A stretch of DNA of 13,666 nt, taken from the NCBI GenBank assembly GCA_900770875.1, contig CAAGLV010000139.1:1-13666 (forward strand). The letters are read 5' to 3'. A model generated the notes under the pieces. The model saw nothing but the letters and a program-made list of their open reading frames with translations. It had not been told where the DNA came from and made no database searches. Below are positions 13,254 through 13,666 of the stretch, one piece after another; within the stretch, counting starts at the first letter, position 1; the number at the start of each line of letters is the position of its first letter. This DNA comes from Flavobacteriales bacterium (GTDB lineage: Bacteria; Bacteroidota; Bacteroidia; Flavobacteriales; Weeksellaceae). The position numbers and the translations under genes are program-made.

Positions 13254-13291
13254 ATATTTTTTAATAAAGGACTATTCAAATTATATATTTC

Positions 13292-13322
13292 ATGAGCCGA
13301 TTATTTTCTTTAATCGGCTCAT
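13292..13322 (+). terminator. Hairpin after the Fic remnant
   Basis: ATGAGCCGATTA (13292-13303) pairs perfectly with TAATCGGCTCAT (13311-13322) over a 7-nt T-rich loop, 38 nt past the Fic stop. The tail is ATATAGTAATATTTT, only partly T-rich. It is probably the terminator of the former Fic gene. The rest of 13254-13427 shows no gene. Confidence 0.65.
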
Positions 13323-13427
13323 ATATAGTAATATTTTGAGCCAATTAATAAATTGTATCAATAATTTTAACACAATAACCTAACCATATTTTGGCTAAGT
13401 AAATCACCATAAAAATGATAGATTTTG

Positions 13428-13435
13428 TACCTTTG
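13428..13435 (+). promoter_or_regulatory. Possible -7 box TACCTTTG
   Basis: TACCTTTG matches the Bacteroidetes -7 consensus TANNTTTG. I find no TTTG at the correct distance upstream, so it is only half of a promoter. It would drive rightward transcription through the attachment-like region. Confidence 0.3.
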
Positions 13436-13478
13436 TAACTCAATCAAGAAGTTCATTTTACATCAATTTTTAGAAATA

Positions 13479-13644
13479 AGCGACCAAATAGCGACCTTTT
13501 AAAACCAAAGGTTTTCATTCAGCTATTAATGGTACTTTCAAAATATAGTTCCGGAGCCTCACTCTCCGCTAAAAGCCTCAAAGTAAAACTTCGAGGCTTT
13601 TTTATGTCCAAATTTTTCAGAAAAAACAGCGACCAATTAGCGAC
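13479..13644. other. Candidate integrase attachment region (att)
   Basis: Two near-identical direct repeats, AGCGACCAAATAGCGAC (13479-13495) and AGCGACCAATTAGCGAC (13628-13644), differ at one base. They flank a central CCTCACTCTCCGC (13557-13569) at about equal distances (roughly 75 bp centre to centre). The central string matches what I know of the 3' ends of bacterial tRNA-Ser genes (acceptor CTCTCC and discriminator G). The sequence to its left is not a tRNA body. Paired arm-type repeats around a tRNA-derived core is the layout of a tyrosine-integrase attP. No integrase gene is inside the window; it would be expected just to the right. Confidence 0.45.
13571..13603 (+). terminator. Rho-independent terminator after the tRNA-Ser-like core
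   Basis: AAAAGCCTC (13571-13579) pairs with GAGGCTTTT (13593-13601). An inner AAG/CTT stem leaves a TAAAA loop, and a run of T follows. The hairpin starts directly after the tRNA-3'-end-like string, as terminators of tRNA genes often do, so it may have been carried along with the tRNA end. Confidence 0.7.
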
Positions 13645-13666
13645 TTATTTCCGATAGTAAAAAAAA

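Noticed and set aside
13500..13570. Possible tRNA-Ser gene
   Set aside because: Only the last dozen bases resemble a tRNA end. No D-arm, anticodon arm or T-loop (TTCGA) can be folded upstream, so it is read as an attachment core.
1..13666. CRISPR array or rRNA genes
   Set aside because: No regularly spaced direct repeats with unique spacers and no rRNA-like conserved stretches were seen; the only short tandem-like repeats are the iterons.

Overview
The window looks like accessory DNA from a member of the Flavobacteriales (Bacteroidetes), most likely a plasmid or an integrative plasmid. The evidence is the low GC content, a type A T9SS C-terminal sorting domain, a GLPGLI-family protein beside a SusC/RagA-like outer-membrane receptor, a Bacteroidetes-type promoter (TTTG-N20-TANNTTTG) and a Rep_3-type initiator with iterons. 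The family resembles Weeksellaceae or Flavobacteriaceae, but I cannot name the species.

Layout. 1-99: end of an IS3-family element entering from the left. 109-3759 (minus): operon of a small four-cysteine secreted protein, a GLPGLI protein and an outer-membrane receptor. 3863-4987: compact cassette with a RES toxin and Xre/MbcA/ParS antitoxin, bounded by two nearly identical 28-bp dif-like sites. 5101-5664: RelE/ParE-type toxin and small antitoxin. 5811-5890: oriT-like region with an IncP/MOBP-type nick motif, with no relaxase gene in the window. 6041-6358: unknown small gene. 6600-8363: replicon with an AT-rich stretch, iterons, an autoregulated rep promoter, the Rep initiator, and an HTH/coiled-coil accessory protein with striking palindromic DNA next to it. 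8435-8462: a third dif-like site. 8501-11502 (minus): four-gene operon of secreted and surface proteins (two lipoproteins, one secreted protein, one T9SS cargo protein), beheaded by an IS3-family insertion at 11503-12728. 12729-13253: C-terminal remnant of a Fic protein. 13428-13666: a possible attachment site, with a tRNA-Ser-3'-end-like core flanked by two direct arm-like repeats.

The parts form a modular replicon. A Rep_3 core carries two toxin-antitoxin stabilisers, a possible single-protein partition function and a cis mobilisation site. Cargo blocks are separated by candidate XerC/XerD recombination sites resembling the pdif modules described in Acinetobacter plasmids. The cargo is dominated by envelope and secreted proteins of unknown substrate. 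The main novelty candidates are the dif-like sites around the RES cassette, the accessory protein with its repeated palindromic motif, and the small cysteine peptide-GLPGLI-receptor operon.
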